DNA of 35,555 bases from Gammaproteobacteria bacterium (GTDB lineage Bacteria; Pseudomonadota; Gammaproteobacteria; HK1). The first letter of the stretch is position 1. Each line of letters opens with the position of its first letter. The stretch is from the NCBI GenBank assembly GCA_009937425.1, contig JAACFO010000029.1:1-35555 (forward strand). The letters run 5' to 3'. Under the pieces are notes generated by a model. The model was not told the DNA's origin, did no database searches, and was given only the letters and a program-made list of their open reading frames with translations. Shown piece after piece: positions 7,606 through 15,815 of this stretch. A program made the position numbers and the translations under genes.

Positions 7606-8478
7606 TCAGTCGAGCCAGTCGGCGATGGTCCGTCCGATGTCGTCGGCGGAATCTTCTTGAATGAAATGAACACCGCTCACGCTAACTTCGATCTGGTTTG
7701 GCCATGAACGGCAAAACTCGCGATGCGGGCCAGTTAGAATTGCGCCGGGTTCGGCGTTGATGAACAACTTTGGTACGTCGCTGGTCTTCAGCCAGTTCGC
7801 ATACGCTTCGACGATCGCGACGACCTCGGCGGGTTCGCCGGCGATGGGGAGTTGCCGGGGCCAACTGAGGGTAGGGCGTCGGGATTCCCCTGGCTCGGCG
7901 AAGGGCCGCCGGTAAGCGGCCATCTCGTTTTCATTCAGCTTACGGATAATCGAACCCGGCAGGACGCGTTCGACGAAAATATTCTTCTCCAGCACCATAT
8001 CTTCCCCCGCCGCGGACCGAAATCCTTGAAAAACCGGGCGCGCGGCCTCCGGCCAATCATCCCAGCTCGCGATTGGGCAGACAATGGCTTCCATGTAGCA
8101 GACGCCTGCGACTTGGCTGGGATGCCGGTTGGCCCAGTCGAACCCAAGCGCCGATCCCCAGTCATGGACGACCATGCGGACATTTTCCGACACGCCCAGG
8201 GCCTCGAGAGCGGCGTCGAAGTACCTGCGATGCTCGACGAAGGAATAACGATCGGGGCCCGAGTCGTCCAGTTTGTCGGAGTCACCCATGCCAATGAGAT
8301 CCAGGGCGATGCAACGTCCGTGTTCGCGAACGTGGGGCAGGATGTTTCGCCACAAATACGAGGACGTCGGATTGCCGTGCTGAAAAATGATCGGATTTCC
8401 TTCGCCCATTTCCACGTAGGCCATGCGCTTGCCCAGTACCTCGACATACTTTTTGGGCTGTTCGGCATTCGATCCCAT
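7606..8478 (-). CDS. Haloalkane dehalogenase (DhaA/LinB type)
   Basis: 290 residues, an alpha/beta-hydrolase that cleaves carbon-halogen bonds to give an alcohol, halide and proton. The full catalytic set of subfamily II is in place: nucleophile Asp106 with halide-binding Trp107 in [10 protein letters not shown], second halide ligand Asn36 in HGNPTSS, acid Glu130 in YMEAI, and base His271 in SGVHFIQED. The numbering is close to that of the characterised enzymes. The cytoplasmic protein needs no cofactor. A GGGGAAA ribosome site precedes the ATG. It is divergent from the transhydrogenase gene, sharing a 100-base gap. Substrate range cannot be read from sequence; brominated or chlorinated alkanes are the usual substrates. 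Confidence 0.92.
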   Translation of the reverse strand: MGSNAEQPKKYVEVLGKRMAYVEMGEGNPIIFQHGNPTSSYLWRNILPHVREHGRCIALDLIGMGDSDKLDDSGPDRYSFVEHRRYFDAALEALGVSENVRMVVHDWGSALGFDWANRHPSQVAGVCYMEAIVCPIASWDDWPEAARPVFQGFRSAAGEDMVLEKNIFVERVLPGSIIRKLNENEMAAYRRPFAEPGESRRPTLSWPRQLPIAGEPAEVVAIVEAYANWLKTSDVPKLFINAEPGAILTGPHREFCRSWPNQIEVSVSGVHFIQEDSADDIGRTIADWLD

Positions 8479-8578
8479 GGTATTTCCCCGTCAGCGTTTG
8501 TATCAGCTTGCGTTCATTGGGACAATCCGTCAACTTTCCAGAATCAGAAAACGGGCTTTACCGTAGAGGAGAAATCCC

Positions 8579-9886
8579 ATGGGTTGTTGCCAGTATTTCA
8601 CGCCTGGTGAAAACGGTGCCGACACGTTTACCGTCGAAATGCCGCGTCTGACCTTCGGGCGCGGTTGCCTCTCCGAGCTGGGTGAACGGGTCAAAGCCCG
8701 GGGCGTGCGACGCGCGGCCGTATTCACGGATCGCTTCGTCTGCGCTTCGCAACACATGGAGCACGCGCAGCGGTCTCTAAGCGCGGCCGGCGTGGATTAC
8801 GCTGTATTCGACGAAATCCGCATCGAGCCATCGGACGAATCGGTAATGCAGGCGAGCCGATTCTTGAGCGACGGAGACTTCGATGGCGTGGTGTCAGTGG
8901 GTGGCGGTTCAGTCATGGACACCGCCAAGGGAGCGATGGTGTACGCGCGCTATCCGGCGAGTTTTGCCACCTACTTTGCTCCGCCCATCGGTGCAGGCGT
9001 CCCGGTGCCCGGGCCAGTCCTGCCCCACGTCGCGTGTCCCACCACTTCCGGTACCGGTTCCGAGATGACCGGTTTGTCGGTTATTCGGCTCATGGAGCAC
9101 GATACGAAGTTCGTCATCGCGAGTCGTTACATATTGCCCGACGAGGCCCTGGTGGATCCCGCCTGTACCGATACTCTGCCGTCGCGGGTGGTGGCGTCCA
9201 CGGGCTTCGACCTTCTGAGCCACGCCATCGAGTGTTACACCGCCCGCCCCTACACCCATTGGGACAAGATTCAGTCTCCCGGCGCGAGACCCATGATCCA
9301 GGGCGCTAATCCATGGAGCGATCTCCACGCACGCGAAGCGCTGCGCATCGCGGATGAGTATCTTGTGCGCGGAGTGTCCGACTCCAGCGACCACGAGGCG
9401 CGCGATAGCTTGATGTGGGCGGCGACGCTTGCGGGCATGGCCTTCGGTAATTGTGGCACCCACTTGCCCCACGCATTCTCCTATGGAGTGACGAACCTGA
9501 TGCACGATGTCGTGACGGACGATTATCCGGTGCCATCGCCTTTCGTGCCCCACGGCATCAGCGTTATTCTCACTTCACCGTCGGTGTTTCGCTTCACCGC
9601 CGAGGGCGCACCGGAACGGCATCTGGAAGCGGCGGGGTGCCTGGGCGCCGATGCGAGGGGCGCGACACCATCCGATGCCGGCGAGGTGGTAGCCACGCGC
9701 ATCGTCGAGTTGATGCGCGCCACCGAGATCCCCAATGGGCTGCAGGGGATCGGATTCGCCGCCAGCGACGCCAACGGCCTCGCCGATGCCGTAATGAGCC
9801 AGCGGCGCGCCATCGGTAACGCACCCCGCGAAACAACCCGCGACGACGCCGCGGATATCTTCGAGAGCGCGATGAGCTACTGGTAG
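8579..9886 (+). CDS. Iron-containing alcohol dehydrogenase, hydroxyacid-oxoacid transhydrogenase type
   Basis: 435 residues, strongly resembling mammalian ADHFE1 over its whole length. Shared features are CCQYF at the start, VGGGSVMDTAKGA, CPTTSGTGSE, the metal-binding ASTGFDLLSHAIE, QGANPWSD, THLPHAFSY, FVPHGISVILTSP and PERHLE. HOT enzymes oxidise gamma-hydroxybutyrate to succinic semialdehyde while reducing 2-oxoglutarate to 2-hydroxyglutarate, recycling the nucleotide on the enzyme. A GAGGAGAAA ribosome site precedes the ATG. The 30-base gap to the quinone-reductase gene suggests an operon. A plain Fe-dependent alcohol dehydrogenase role cannot be excluded. Confidence 0.88.
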   Translation: MGCCQYFTPGENGADTFTVEMPRLTFGRGCLSELGERVKARGVRRAAVFTDRFVCASQHMEHAQRSLSAAGVDYAVFDEIRIEPSDESVMQASRFLSDGDFDGVVSVGGGSVMDTAKGAMVYARYPASFATYFAPPIGAGVPVPGPVLPHVACPTTSGTGSEMTGLSVIRLMEHDTKFVIASRYILPDEALVDPACTDTLPSRVVASTGFDLLSHAIECYTARPYTHWDKIQSPGARPMIQGANPWSDLHAREALRIADEYLVRGVSDSSDHEARDSLMWAATLAGMAFGNCGTHLPHAFSYGVTNLMHDVVTDDYPVPSPFVPHGISVILTSPSVFRFTAEGAPERHLEAAGCLGADARGATPSDAGEVVATRIVELMRATEIPNGLQGIGFAASDANGLADAVMSQRRAIGNAPRETTRDDAADIFESAMSYW

Positions 9887-9916
9887 GCGGACTTGACCCA
9901 TATCCCGGCGTAAACG

Positions 9917-10894
9917 ATGAAAGCACTGTTATGTACGGCATGGGGCGGTCCCGACGCCCTCGCCATGGGCGAGCTGCCGTCCCCGGCCCCCGGGTCCGGG
10001 GAAATTCTCATCGGCGTGCGGGCCTGCGGGCTCAACTTCGCCGATACCTTGATGATTCAGGGCAAATATCAGGAGCGGCCCGATTTTCCCTTCAGTCCCG
10101 GACTAGAAGTTTCCGGCGAGGTCCTGGAGACGGGTGTGGGGGTCGATGAATTCGCACCCGGTGACAGAGTCATCGCCCTGTGTGGCCACGGCGGCCTTGC
10201 CGAGCGCGTTGTGGTGGCGAGCGGCAATGCGGTGCGCCTGCCCGAAGGGATGGATTTCGTGACCGCGGCGGGATTCGCAGTGGTTTACGGCACCGCGCAC
10301 GTGGGACTGGAGCGCCGCGCACGACTGCAGGCGGGCGAGGTATTGCTGGTGCACGGCGCTGCCGGCGGGGTGGGACTGGCGGCGGTTGAGGTGGGCAGGC
10401 GGATGGGAGCCACGGTCATCGCAACTTGTAGCAGCGAAGAAAAGATGGCGCTGGCAAAGGCGCACGGCGCGCAGCATGCTATCAATTATCGTGAAGAAAA
10501 TTTTCGCGACCGCGTAAAGGAATTGACCGATGGCCGCGGCGCGGACGTCATCTTCGATCCGGTGGGTGGAGAAGTTTTCGACCAGTCCATGCGTTGCATC
10601 AATTGGGAGGGACGCATTCTTGTCATCGGCTTCGCGAGCGGCACGATTTCCGAGCTTCCCGTGAATCTCACCCTGGTCAAGAACATGAGCGTTGTGGGAG
10701 TTTACTGGGGCGCCTATCGCAAGCAGAACTCCGCGGTGCTGCAACAGTCCTGGCAGCAGCTACTCGCGTGGCTGGACGAAGGCGCGCTCACACCGCACAT
10801 TTCAGCGACCTATGCGCTGGCGGAAGCGCCGGTCGCTCTCACGAGCCTCATGGAGCGCCGCGCCACCGGCAAGGTAGTCGTAACGATAGTCTGA
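9917..10894 (+). CDS. NADPH:quinone reductase-type zinc-free MDR
   Basis: 325 residues of the medium-chain dehydrogenase/reductase superfamily, quinone-oxidoreductase branch. It shows the N-terminal GroES-like domain with GLNFADTLMIQGKYQ, PGLEVSGEV and PGDRV, then the NADPH-binding loop LLVHGAAGGVGLAAVEVGRRMGA. ADVIFDPVGGEVF and the C-terminal GKVVVTI close the match. The Cys/His ligands of catalytic and structural zinc are absent, as expected for this branch. It would reduce quinones or enoyl substrates in the cytosol. It follows the transhydrogenase gene by 30 bases and is probably co-transcribed. No clear Shine-Dalgarno sequence precedes the ATG. Confidence 0.87.
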   Translation: MKALLCTAWGGPDALAMGELPSPAPGSGEILIGVRACGLNFADTLMIQGKYQERPDFPFSPGLEVSGEVLETGVGVDEFAPGDRVIALCGHGGLAERVVVASGNAVRLPEGMDFVTAAGFAVVYGTAHVGLERRARLQAGEVLLVHGAAGGVGLAAVEVGRRMGATVIATCSSEEKMALAKAHGAQHAINYREENFRDRVKELTDGRGADVIFDPVGGEVFDQSMRCINWEGRILVIGFASGTISELPVNLTLVKNMSVVGVYWGAYRKQNSAVLQQSWQQLLAWLDEGALTPHISATYALAEAPVALTSLMERRATGKVVVTIV

Positions 10895-10902
10895 GCGGCG
10901 CT

Positions 10903-11736
10903 TTACTCCACAGGCTTGATGATGCGACCCGCTTCATCCCTCGCATCGCGCACGACGGGTGCTCCCTCGGGTAGCCGCGATGTCCAGGACTCCTCGAAGC
11001 GATAATGTTCGTAAAGCTTCGCGTAGCGGAGAAACGCGTAAAAAGCACCGATTGCCGAGCCAATGAACCCCGCCCAACCGCTGAGGAAATTGCGCTGCAG
11101 AAAAAACTGCTGCAGAAACACGAGGGGCGGATAAAAAACCAGTATCCACGGACTTGGCCGCTGGCCCTTGGCAAGCTTGTCTGCCACCAGCCCCGTCGAG
11201 TAGCCGTTGATCTTCTCAACCTTGGTGTGAATATCCACTTCGCTGAAGTGGTAGAAGACGTTCTTGAGCTTTTCGACCTTGCCGTCCACTTCCGGATCCG
11301 AATGCACGGCCATGTCGTTCATGCGGCCACGCCGTTTGTCGAACAGCTTCAGTTGTGAGTTAAGACGCGCACGGGGATGGTTCATTTCCCAGAACAGCTG
11401 GTCGAGGCGCGGAATCAGATAACCGTCCGCCCCGGGACCAACCTTCAATAGATCGCGAATTTCTTCCTGAAGTGCAGGCGAGAGCATCTCGTCCGCGTCC
11501 ACGTGCAAAACCCAGTTGTTGCGCGTCTTGTCGATAGCGAGTTGCTTGGTTTTTCCGTAGCCGAGAAAGTCCGTCTGATAAACGCTGCAGCCGTATTTTT
11601 TTGCCAGGTCCAGCGTGCCATCGGTACTGGCGGAATCCAGCATGACGATCTCGTCGGCCCATTTGACGCTTTCGAGGCACGCGCCCAGGGTCCTGACACA
11701 GTTTAAGGTGATAATGAAGACAGATAATTTTTCCAT
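10903..11736 (-). CDS. Family 2 glycosyltransferase, WaaE/KdtX-like
   Basis: 277 residues from ATG at 11736; an in-frame GTG at 11757 adds 7 residues and neither start has a clear ribosome site. GT2 fold: VFIITLN at 6-12, DSASTDGT at 35-41, and the metal/nucleotide motif HVDADE at 78-83. The middle section (LFDKRRGRMNDMAVHS) and the C-terminal hydrophobic segment followed by KLYEHYR match lipopolysaccharide inner-core glucosyltransferases of the WaaE/KdtX group. It would add a sugar to a cell-surface glycan at the inner face of the cytoplasmic membrane. It lies 38 bases downstream of sucD on the same strand, so it may read through from the sucCD promoter even though the functions are unrelated. 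Confidence 0.82.
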   Translation of the reverse strand: MEKLSVFIITLNCVRTLGACLESVKWADEIVMLDSASTDGTLDLAKKYGCSVYQTDFLGYGKTKQLAIDKTRNNWVLHVDADEMLSPALQEEIRDLLKVGPGADGYLIPRLDQLFWEMNHPRARLNSQLKLFDKRRGRMNDMAVHSDPEVDGKVEKLKNVFYHFSEVDIHTKVEKINGYSTGLVADKLAKGQRPSPWILVFYPPLVFLQQFFLQRNFLSGWAGFIGSAIGAFYAFLRYAKLYEHYRFEESWTSRLPEGAPVVRDARDEAGRIIKPVE

Positions 11737-11774
11737 CGGTGTGCTGTCTGTGACCACCGGCAGGTAACTACCAA

Positions 11775-12650
11775 CTACTTACCGAGAAGTTCCGCCAGTG
11801 TGGAGCCGAGGCTGGCCGGTGAATCCGCCACTGCGATACCACAGGAACGCAGTGCCTCGATCTTATCGCCGGCTCCACCCTTACCGCCGGAGATGATGGC
11901 ACCCGCATGTCCCATACGCCGGCCCGGTGGTGCCGTTACCCCGGCGATGAATCCGACGGTGGGCTTTTTCACTGAATTCGATGCCAGGAACTGTGCCGCT
12001 TCTTCCTCGGCGCTGCCACCAATCTCCCCGATCATGATCAGAGAAGTGGTTTCGGCGTCGGCGAGGAAAAGCTCCAGCACGTCGATGAAGTCCGTCCCTT
12101 TTACCGGATCGCCGCCTATACCGACACAGGTGGACTGGCCGAAACCCGCTGCGGTGGTCTGCGCCACCGCCTCATAGGTCAATGTCCCCGAGCGCGACAC
12201 GATGCCGACAGAGCCACGCTTATGGATGTGGCCCGGCATGATGCCAATCTTACAGGCATCGGGGGTGATGACGCCCGGGCAGTTCGGTCCGACGAGCCGC
12301 GAGCGCGACCCATCGAGGGCGCGTTTGACCTTCACCATGTCGAGAACCGGAATGCCTTCGGTAATGCACACGATGAGCGGTACCGCTGCGTCGATTGCCT
12401 CGAGGATCGCATCGGCGGCGAAGGGTGGCGGAACGTAGATCGCGCTGGCACCGGCGCCCGTTTCCTCGACCGCCTCGTGCACCGTATTGAATACCGGCAG
12501 ATCCAAGTGCTCGCTGCCGCCTTTCCCCGGTGTCACGCCGCCAACCATTTTCGTACCATAGGCGATAGCCTGCTCGGAGTGGAACGTGCCCTGGCTGCCG
12601 GTGAATCCCTGGCAGATAACCTTGGTGTTGCTGTCGACGAGAATGGACAT
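11775..12650 (-). CDS. sucD: Succinate-CoA ligase subunit alpha
   Basis: 291 residues, close to the standard length. Present are the CoA-binding N-terminal Rossmann part ([12 protein letters not shown]), GGVTPGKGG, the PPPFAADAI loop, [19 protein letters not shown] and [13 protein letters not shown]. The phosphorylated His is His248 in RRMGHAGAI. With SucC it interconverts succinyl-CoA and succinate with nucleotide phosphorylation in the TCA cycle. Its ATG overlaps the TGA of sucC by one base (TGATG), and the ribosome site is the G9 tract at the end of sucC. No 2-oxoglutarate dehydrogenase genes are linked. Malate-CoA ligase is a homologous alternative, less likely on motif grounds. Confidence 0.95.
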   Translation of the reverse strand: MSILVDSNTKVICQGFTGSQGTFHSEQAIAYGTKMVGGVTPGKGGSEHLDLPVFNTVHEAVEETGAGASAIYVPPPFAADAILEAIDAAVPLIVCITEGIPVLDMVKVKRALDGSRSRLVGPNCPGVITPDACKIGIMPGHIHKRGSVGIVSRSGTLTYEAVAQTTAAGFGQSTCVGIGGDPVKGTDFIDVLELFLADAETTSLIMIGEIGGSAEEEAAQFLASNSVKKPTVGFIAGVTAPPGRRMGHAGAIISGGKGGAGDKIEALRSCGIAVADSPASLGSTLAELLGK

Positions 12651-13849
12651 CAGCCCCCCCCCTTTACCTGGGCGACAATTTTCTCAGCCGCATCGGCCAG
12701 GTTGTCTGCGGGGATAATTGCCAGCCCCGACTCACTCAGGATTTTCTTGCCGAGCTCGACGTTCGTGCCTTCCAGGCGAACTACCAGTGGCGCGTCGATT
12801 TCCATTTCCTTGGCTGCCGCGACGATGCCTTCCGCGATAATGTCGCAGCGCATGATGCCGCCGAATATATTCACCAGTATGCCTTCCACTTTTGGATCGG
12901 AGAGCAGAATCTTGAAGGCATTCATCACCTGCTCCTTGCTGGCGCCGCCGCCCACATCGAGAAAGTTCGCAGGCTCGGAACCGTAAAGTTTGATGATGTC
13001 CATGGTCGCCATGGCGAGGCCCGCGCCGTTCACCATGCAACCGATCACCCCATCGAGTTTGATGTAATTCAGATCGTACTCGGACGCTTCCACCTCGGCG
13101 GGGTCTTCCTCGTCGAGATCCCGCAGCTCCTGAATGTCAGGGTGGCGGTAAAGTGCGTTGGAGTCGAAATTAACCTTGGCATCGAGAACCAGCAGGTCGC
13201 CTTCGTCGGTCACGACCAGAGGATTGATCTCCAGCAGACTCATGTCCTTTGCGAGCACGGCACGGTACAAGTTACCGATCAGCTCGACGCACTGCTTAAT
13301 CTGCTTGCCCGTCAACCCCAGCCCGAAGGCGATACTGCGTCCATGATGTGGCATGTAGCCGGAAGCAGGATCCACCGTCAGGGTAAGGATCTTCTCCGGA
13401 GTCTCGGCGGCAACCGCCTCGATGTCCATACCGCCTTCCGTGGAACAGATGAATGCCACCCGGGAGCTGGACCGGTCGATGAGGCAGGAAAGATACAGCT
13501 CACGGGCGATGGCCGAACCTTGCTCCACATAAATCCGGTTGACCGTCTTGCCGTCGGGCCCACTCTGGTGGGTCACGAGGGTCTTGCCCAGCATCTGCTC
13601 GGCGTTGCGGCGCACTTCGTCGATGGATTTGACGACCCTGACACCACCCTGGTCTCCGGAATCGGATTCCTTGAAGCGCCCCTTACCGCGCCCGCCGGCA
13701 TGTATCTGTGACTTGACGACCCATACAGGGCCGCCAAGGGACTCTGCTGCAGTGACGGCCTCTCGTGGCGAGAAGGCCACCACGCCCTGAGCCACCGGCA
13801 CCTGGAACTCGCCCAGCAACAGCTTCGCCTGGTATTCGTGAATATTCAT
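12650..13849 (-). CDS. sucC: ADP-forming succinate-CoA ligase subunit beta
   Basis: 399 residues with an N-terminal ATP-grasp domain ([22 protein letters not shown]), [30 protein letters not shown] and [11 protein letters not shown]-terminal flavodoxin-like domain follows ([42 protein letters not shown]). It is about 11 residues longer than the E. coli form because of the RGKGRFKE...GGV segment, a form I know mainly from alphaproteobacteria. The C-terminus VKGGG is encoded by a G9 run directly abutting sucD. A GGGAC sequence 6 bases before the ATG may act as ribosome site. It heads the sucC-sucD-glycosyltransferase operon and is divergent from tctC. Confidence 0.95.
   Translation of the reverse strand: MNIHEYQAKLLLGEFQVPVAQGVVAFSPREAVTAAESLGGPVWVVKSQIHAGGRGKGRFKESDSGDQGGVRVVKSIDEVRRNAEQMLGKTLVTHQSGPDGKTVNRIYVEQGSAIARELYLSCLIDRSSSRVAFICSTEGGMDIEAVAAETPEKILTLTVDPASGYMPHHGRSIAFGLGLTGKQIKQCVELIGNLYRAVLAKDMSLLEINPLVVTDEGDLLVLDAKVNFDSNALYRHPDIQELRDLDEEDPAEVEASEYDLNYIKLDGVIGCMVNGAGLAMATMDIIKLYGSEPANFLDVGGGASKEQVMNAFKILLSDPKVEGILVNIFGGIMRCDIIAEGIVAAAKEMEIDAPLVVRLEGTNVELGKKILSESGLAIIPADNLADAAEKIVAQVKGGG
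12654..12662 (-). repeat. G9 homopolymer at the sucC/sucD junction
   Basis: Nine consecutive G on the coding strand span the last codons of sucC (Lys-Gly-Gly-Gly-stop) and end two bases before the sucD ATG. The tract doubles as the purine-rich ribosome site of sucD. One added G would remove the sucC stop and join it in frame to the sucD ATG. Confidence 0.8.
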
Positions 13850-14165
13850 GTGGTGTCCCGGTCTGGCCCGCGTATTCGTGGCTGTATTATGTCAGGGCGC
13901 GCTTCGGGCACAACCGCCGGGTGTGGTTAACGCGGAATCGAGGGTCTGGAGGAATGGTCGTTGTTGCCCCCGAAACATAACCGCCCGTCCGGCGGTCATA
14001 GGCATGTAGCGTTGGGAAAAGTACCAAAGCCTTGGTATATTGTCGACCAGATACAACAATAAGATTTGAGGGTCGGGCTACCCTGCGGCAGTATCTCCAC
14101 TAAGACGAGCCCGAATAAGAACACCGTTCAAGGATCGTCAAAACACTCGTAACAGGAGGATTCCA
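13850..14165. promoter_or_regulatory. Divergent sucC/tctC intergenic region with inverted repeats
   Basis: A 316-base gap that must hold promoters for both operons. Visible elements are TACCAA-agcc-TTGGTA at 14022-14037 (6-bp perfect arms), AGGGT-cgggct-ACCCT at 14069-14084, and CCGCC-cgtcc-GGCGG at 13981-13995. The first, centred about 135 bases before tctC, is the best candidate operator for a regulator of the transporter. An AGGAGG ribosome site precedes tctC. I cannot assign -35/-10 boxes with confidence, and no RNA gene is recognisable. Confidence 0.4.
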
Positions 14166-15161
14166 ATGAAAATTCTAAGACGAAAACTAATCGTGCAAGG
14201 CCTCGCACTCGGCGCGGGTCTGGCGGTTTCCCTGGGGATGGCCTCGACGGCCCTGGCTGAGTTCCAGCCGCAAAAGCCCATCGAGTTCGTCGTCATGGCC
14301 GGCAAAGGCGGCGGCGCTGACAAGGCCGTGCGTTTAATGCAGAGCATTATCGCCAAGCACAAGATGGCGCCGGTACCGGTAACGCCCATTAATAAGCCCG
14401 GCGGCTCCGGCGCCGAAGCGCTTGTCTACATGAAAGGCAAGAAGGGTGATAACCACACGATTATGTTCACCCTGAACAGCTTCTACACCACGCCGTTGCG
14501 CCAACCCGCGTTGGGGGTCGACATTACGACTTTCACGCCCGTCGCCCGTATGGCCGAAGATACTTTCCTGCTCTGGGTCAATTCCGATCGCAAGGACATC
14601 AACAACGTCAGCGATTTCGTCAAAGCGGCGAAGGCAAAAGGAAACGGCTGGATTATGGCCGGCACGGGCAAGTCCTCCGAGGACAATCTGCTCACGGATT
14701 TCTTGAACACGGCCTATGATCTCAAAATGAAGTACGTCCCCTACAAGGGCGGCGGTAAGGTTGCCAAGGAACTCGCCGGCAACAATGCCGATTCCACCGT
14801 GAACAATCCGTCCGAGCAACTCGGTTTCTTCGAAGCCGGCACCACCAAGCCTCTGGCCGCATTCACGCCGAAGCGTCTGCCGATGTTCAAGGACACGCCG
14901 ACATTCGCCGAGCTTGGACAGGACATGGTGTATTTCATGCAGCGCACCGTAGTCGGCGCGCCTGGCATGAGCGCCGATGCGGAAGCCTATTACGTCGGCC
15001 TGTTCACGGAAGTGTTCAATTCAGACGAATGGCAGACTTATCGCAAGAAGAAGAGCCTGCAGGGCGATCTGCTCACCGGTAAGCCCTTAATGGATTACTG
15101 GAAGAACGAGCGGGAAATTCACAAGAACATGCTGATCAAGATGGGCGCCATCTCCGGTTGA
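14166..15161 (+). CDS. tctC: TTT transporter periplasmic solute-binding protein
   Basis: 331 residues of the TctC/Bug family. The N-terminus is a Sec signal peptide (KILRRK, a hydrophobic run to about residue 30, ending STALA-E). The mature protein begins PIEFVVMAGKGGGADKAVR, the family's first ligand loop, followed by INKPGGSGAEAL, VPYKGGGKVAKELAG and the hinge region LAAFTPKRLP. It binds a carboxylate in the periplasm and delivers it to the TctAB membrane complex, driven by an ion gradient. A strong AGGAGG lies 7 bases before the ATG. First gene of tctCBA. The ligand (citrate, a dicarboxylate or an aromatic acid) is not readable. Confidence 0.92.
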   Translation: MKILRRKLIVQGLALGAGLAVSLGMASTALAEFQPQKPIEFVVMAGKGGGADKAVRLMQSIIAKHKMAPVPVTPINKPGGSGAEALVYMKGKKGDNHTIMFTLNSFYTTPLRQPALGVDITTFTPVARMAEDTFLLWVNSDRKDINNVSDFVKAAKAKGNGWIMAGTGKSSEDNLLTDFLNTAYDLKMKYVPYKGGGKVAKELAGNNADSTVNNPSEQLGFFEAGTTKPLAAFTPKRLPMFKDTPTFAELGQDMVYFMQRTVVGAPGMSADAEAYYVGLFTEVFNSDEWQTYRKKKSLQGDLLTGKPLMDYWKNEREIHKNMLIKMGAISG

Positions 15162-15228
15162 CGCTCGAGTTGCAGCATAAGATCTAAAGCAATAAGAAAA
15201 GTAGGGTAACAGGGGAAGGGCTCCAGTC

Positions 15229-15732
15229 ATGACAGTACGCGTCGCCGAACTCGCGATGGCGATCTTGATGGGAGTCTTTTCCCTTTACCTGATGTACAAA
15301 AGCGCCGAGTTGCCCATCGGCTGGATTCCAGACGAAGGGCCTGGCGGCGGGGCGTGGCCGTTCTGGCTTGCCGTCATGATGCTGCTTTCCTGCGTGGGCA
15401 TCATCGTCAACTGGGTGCGCCGCAAGGGCCCGGTTGCCACTTCCGAGCAACCGTACGTCGAACGCGGCATTCTAATCGAAGTGGGGCTGGTCGCCCTCGC
15501 CCTGATAGTGACGGTCGGGCTGTTCAGTTTTATCGGCGTTTACGGTGCACTGCCCTTATTCTTGCTGTTTTACTTGCGCTTTCTCGGCAATCATTCCTGG
15601 AAATTATCAATATCGTTTGCGCTGCTGATTCCTGTCGTCACGTTCTTCTTTTTCGAAATAACCTTGAAAATAACCCTTCCGAAGGGGATCACTGAACCAC
15701 TTTTCTATCCGCTTTACAGGATATTTTTCTAG
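15229..15732 (+). CDS. tctB: TTT transporter small membrane subunit
   Basis: 167 residues, typical size for TctB. Four to five hydrophobic segments are visible: residues about 5-22, 42-63, 80-105, 108-120 and 128-145. The loop IPDEGPGGGAWPFWLA after the first helix is a frequent TctB feature. It is the poorly conserved small subunit that pairs with TctA in the inner membrane. It lies 67 bases after tctC and 83 bases before tctA on the same strand. The assignment rests on topology and gene order more than on motifs. Confidence 0.88.
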   Translation: MTVRVAELAMAILMGVFSLYLMYKSAELPIGWIPDEGPGGGAWPFWLAVMMLLSCVGIIVNWVRRKGPVATSEQPYVERGILIEVGLVALALIVTVGLFSFIGVYGALPLFLLFYLRFLGNHSWKLSISFALLIPVVTFFFFEITLKITLPKGITEPLFYPLYRIFF

Positions 15733-15815
15733 TCGCCTCATAGCTGAAGCGAACCAAGATGCTCATGGGGGAGTACAAGTTCCGATGATTCCGAGTTCCT
15801 TCTGAGAGAGACACG

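Noticed and set aside
7852-8610. 252-codon forward frame opposite the dehalogenase
   Set aside because: The dehalogenase has every catalytic residue; this frame has none of any family and runs into the transhydrogenase start.
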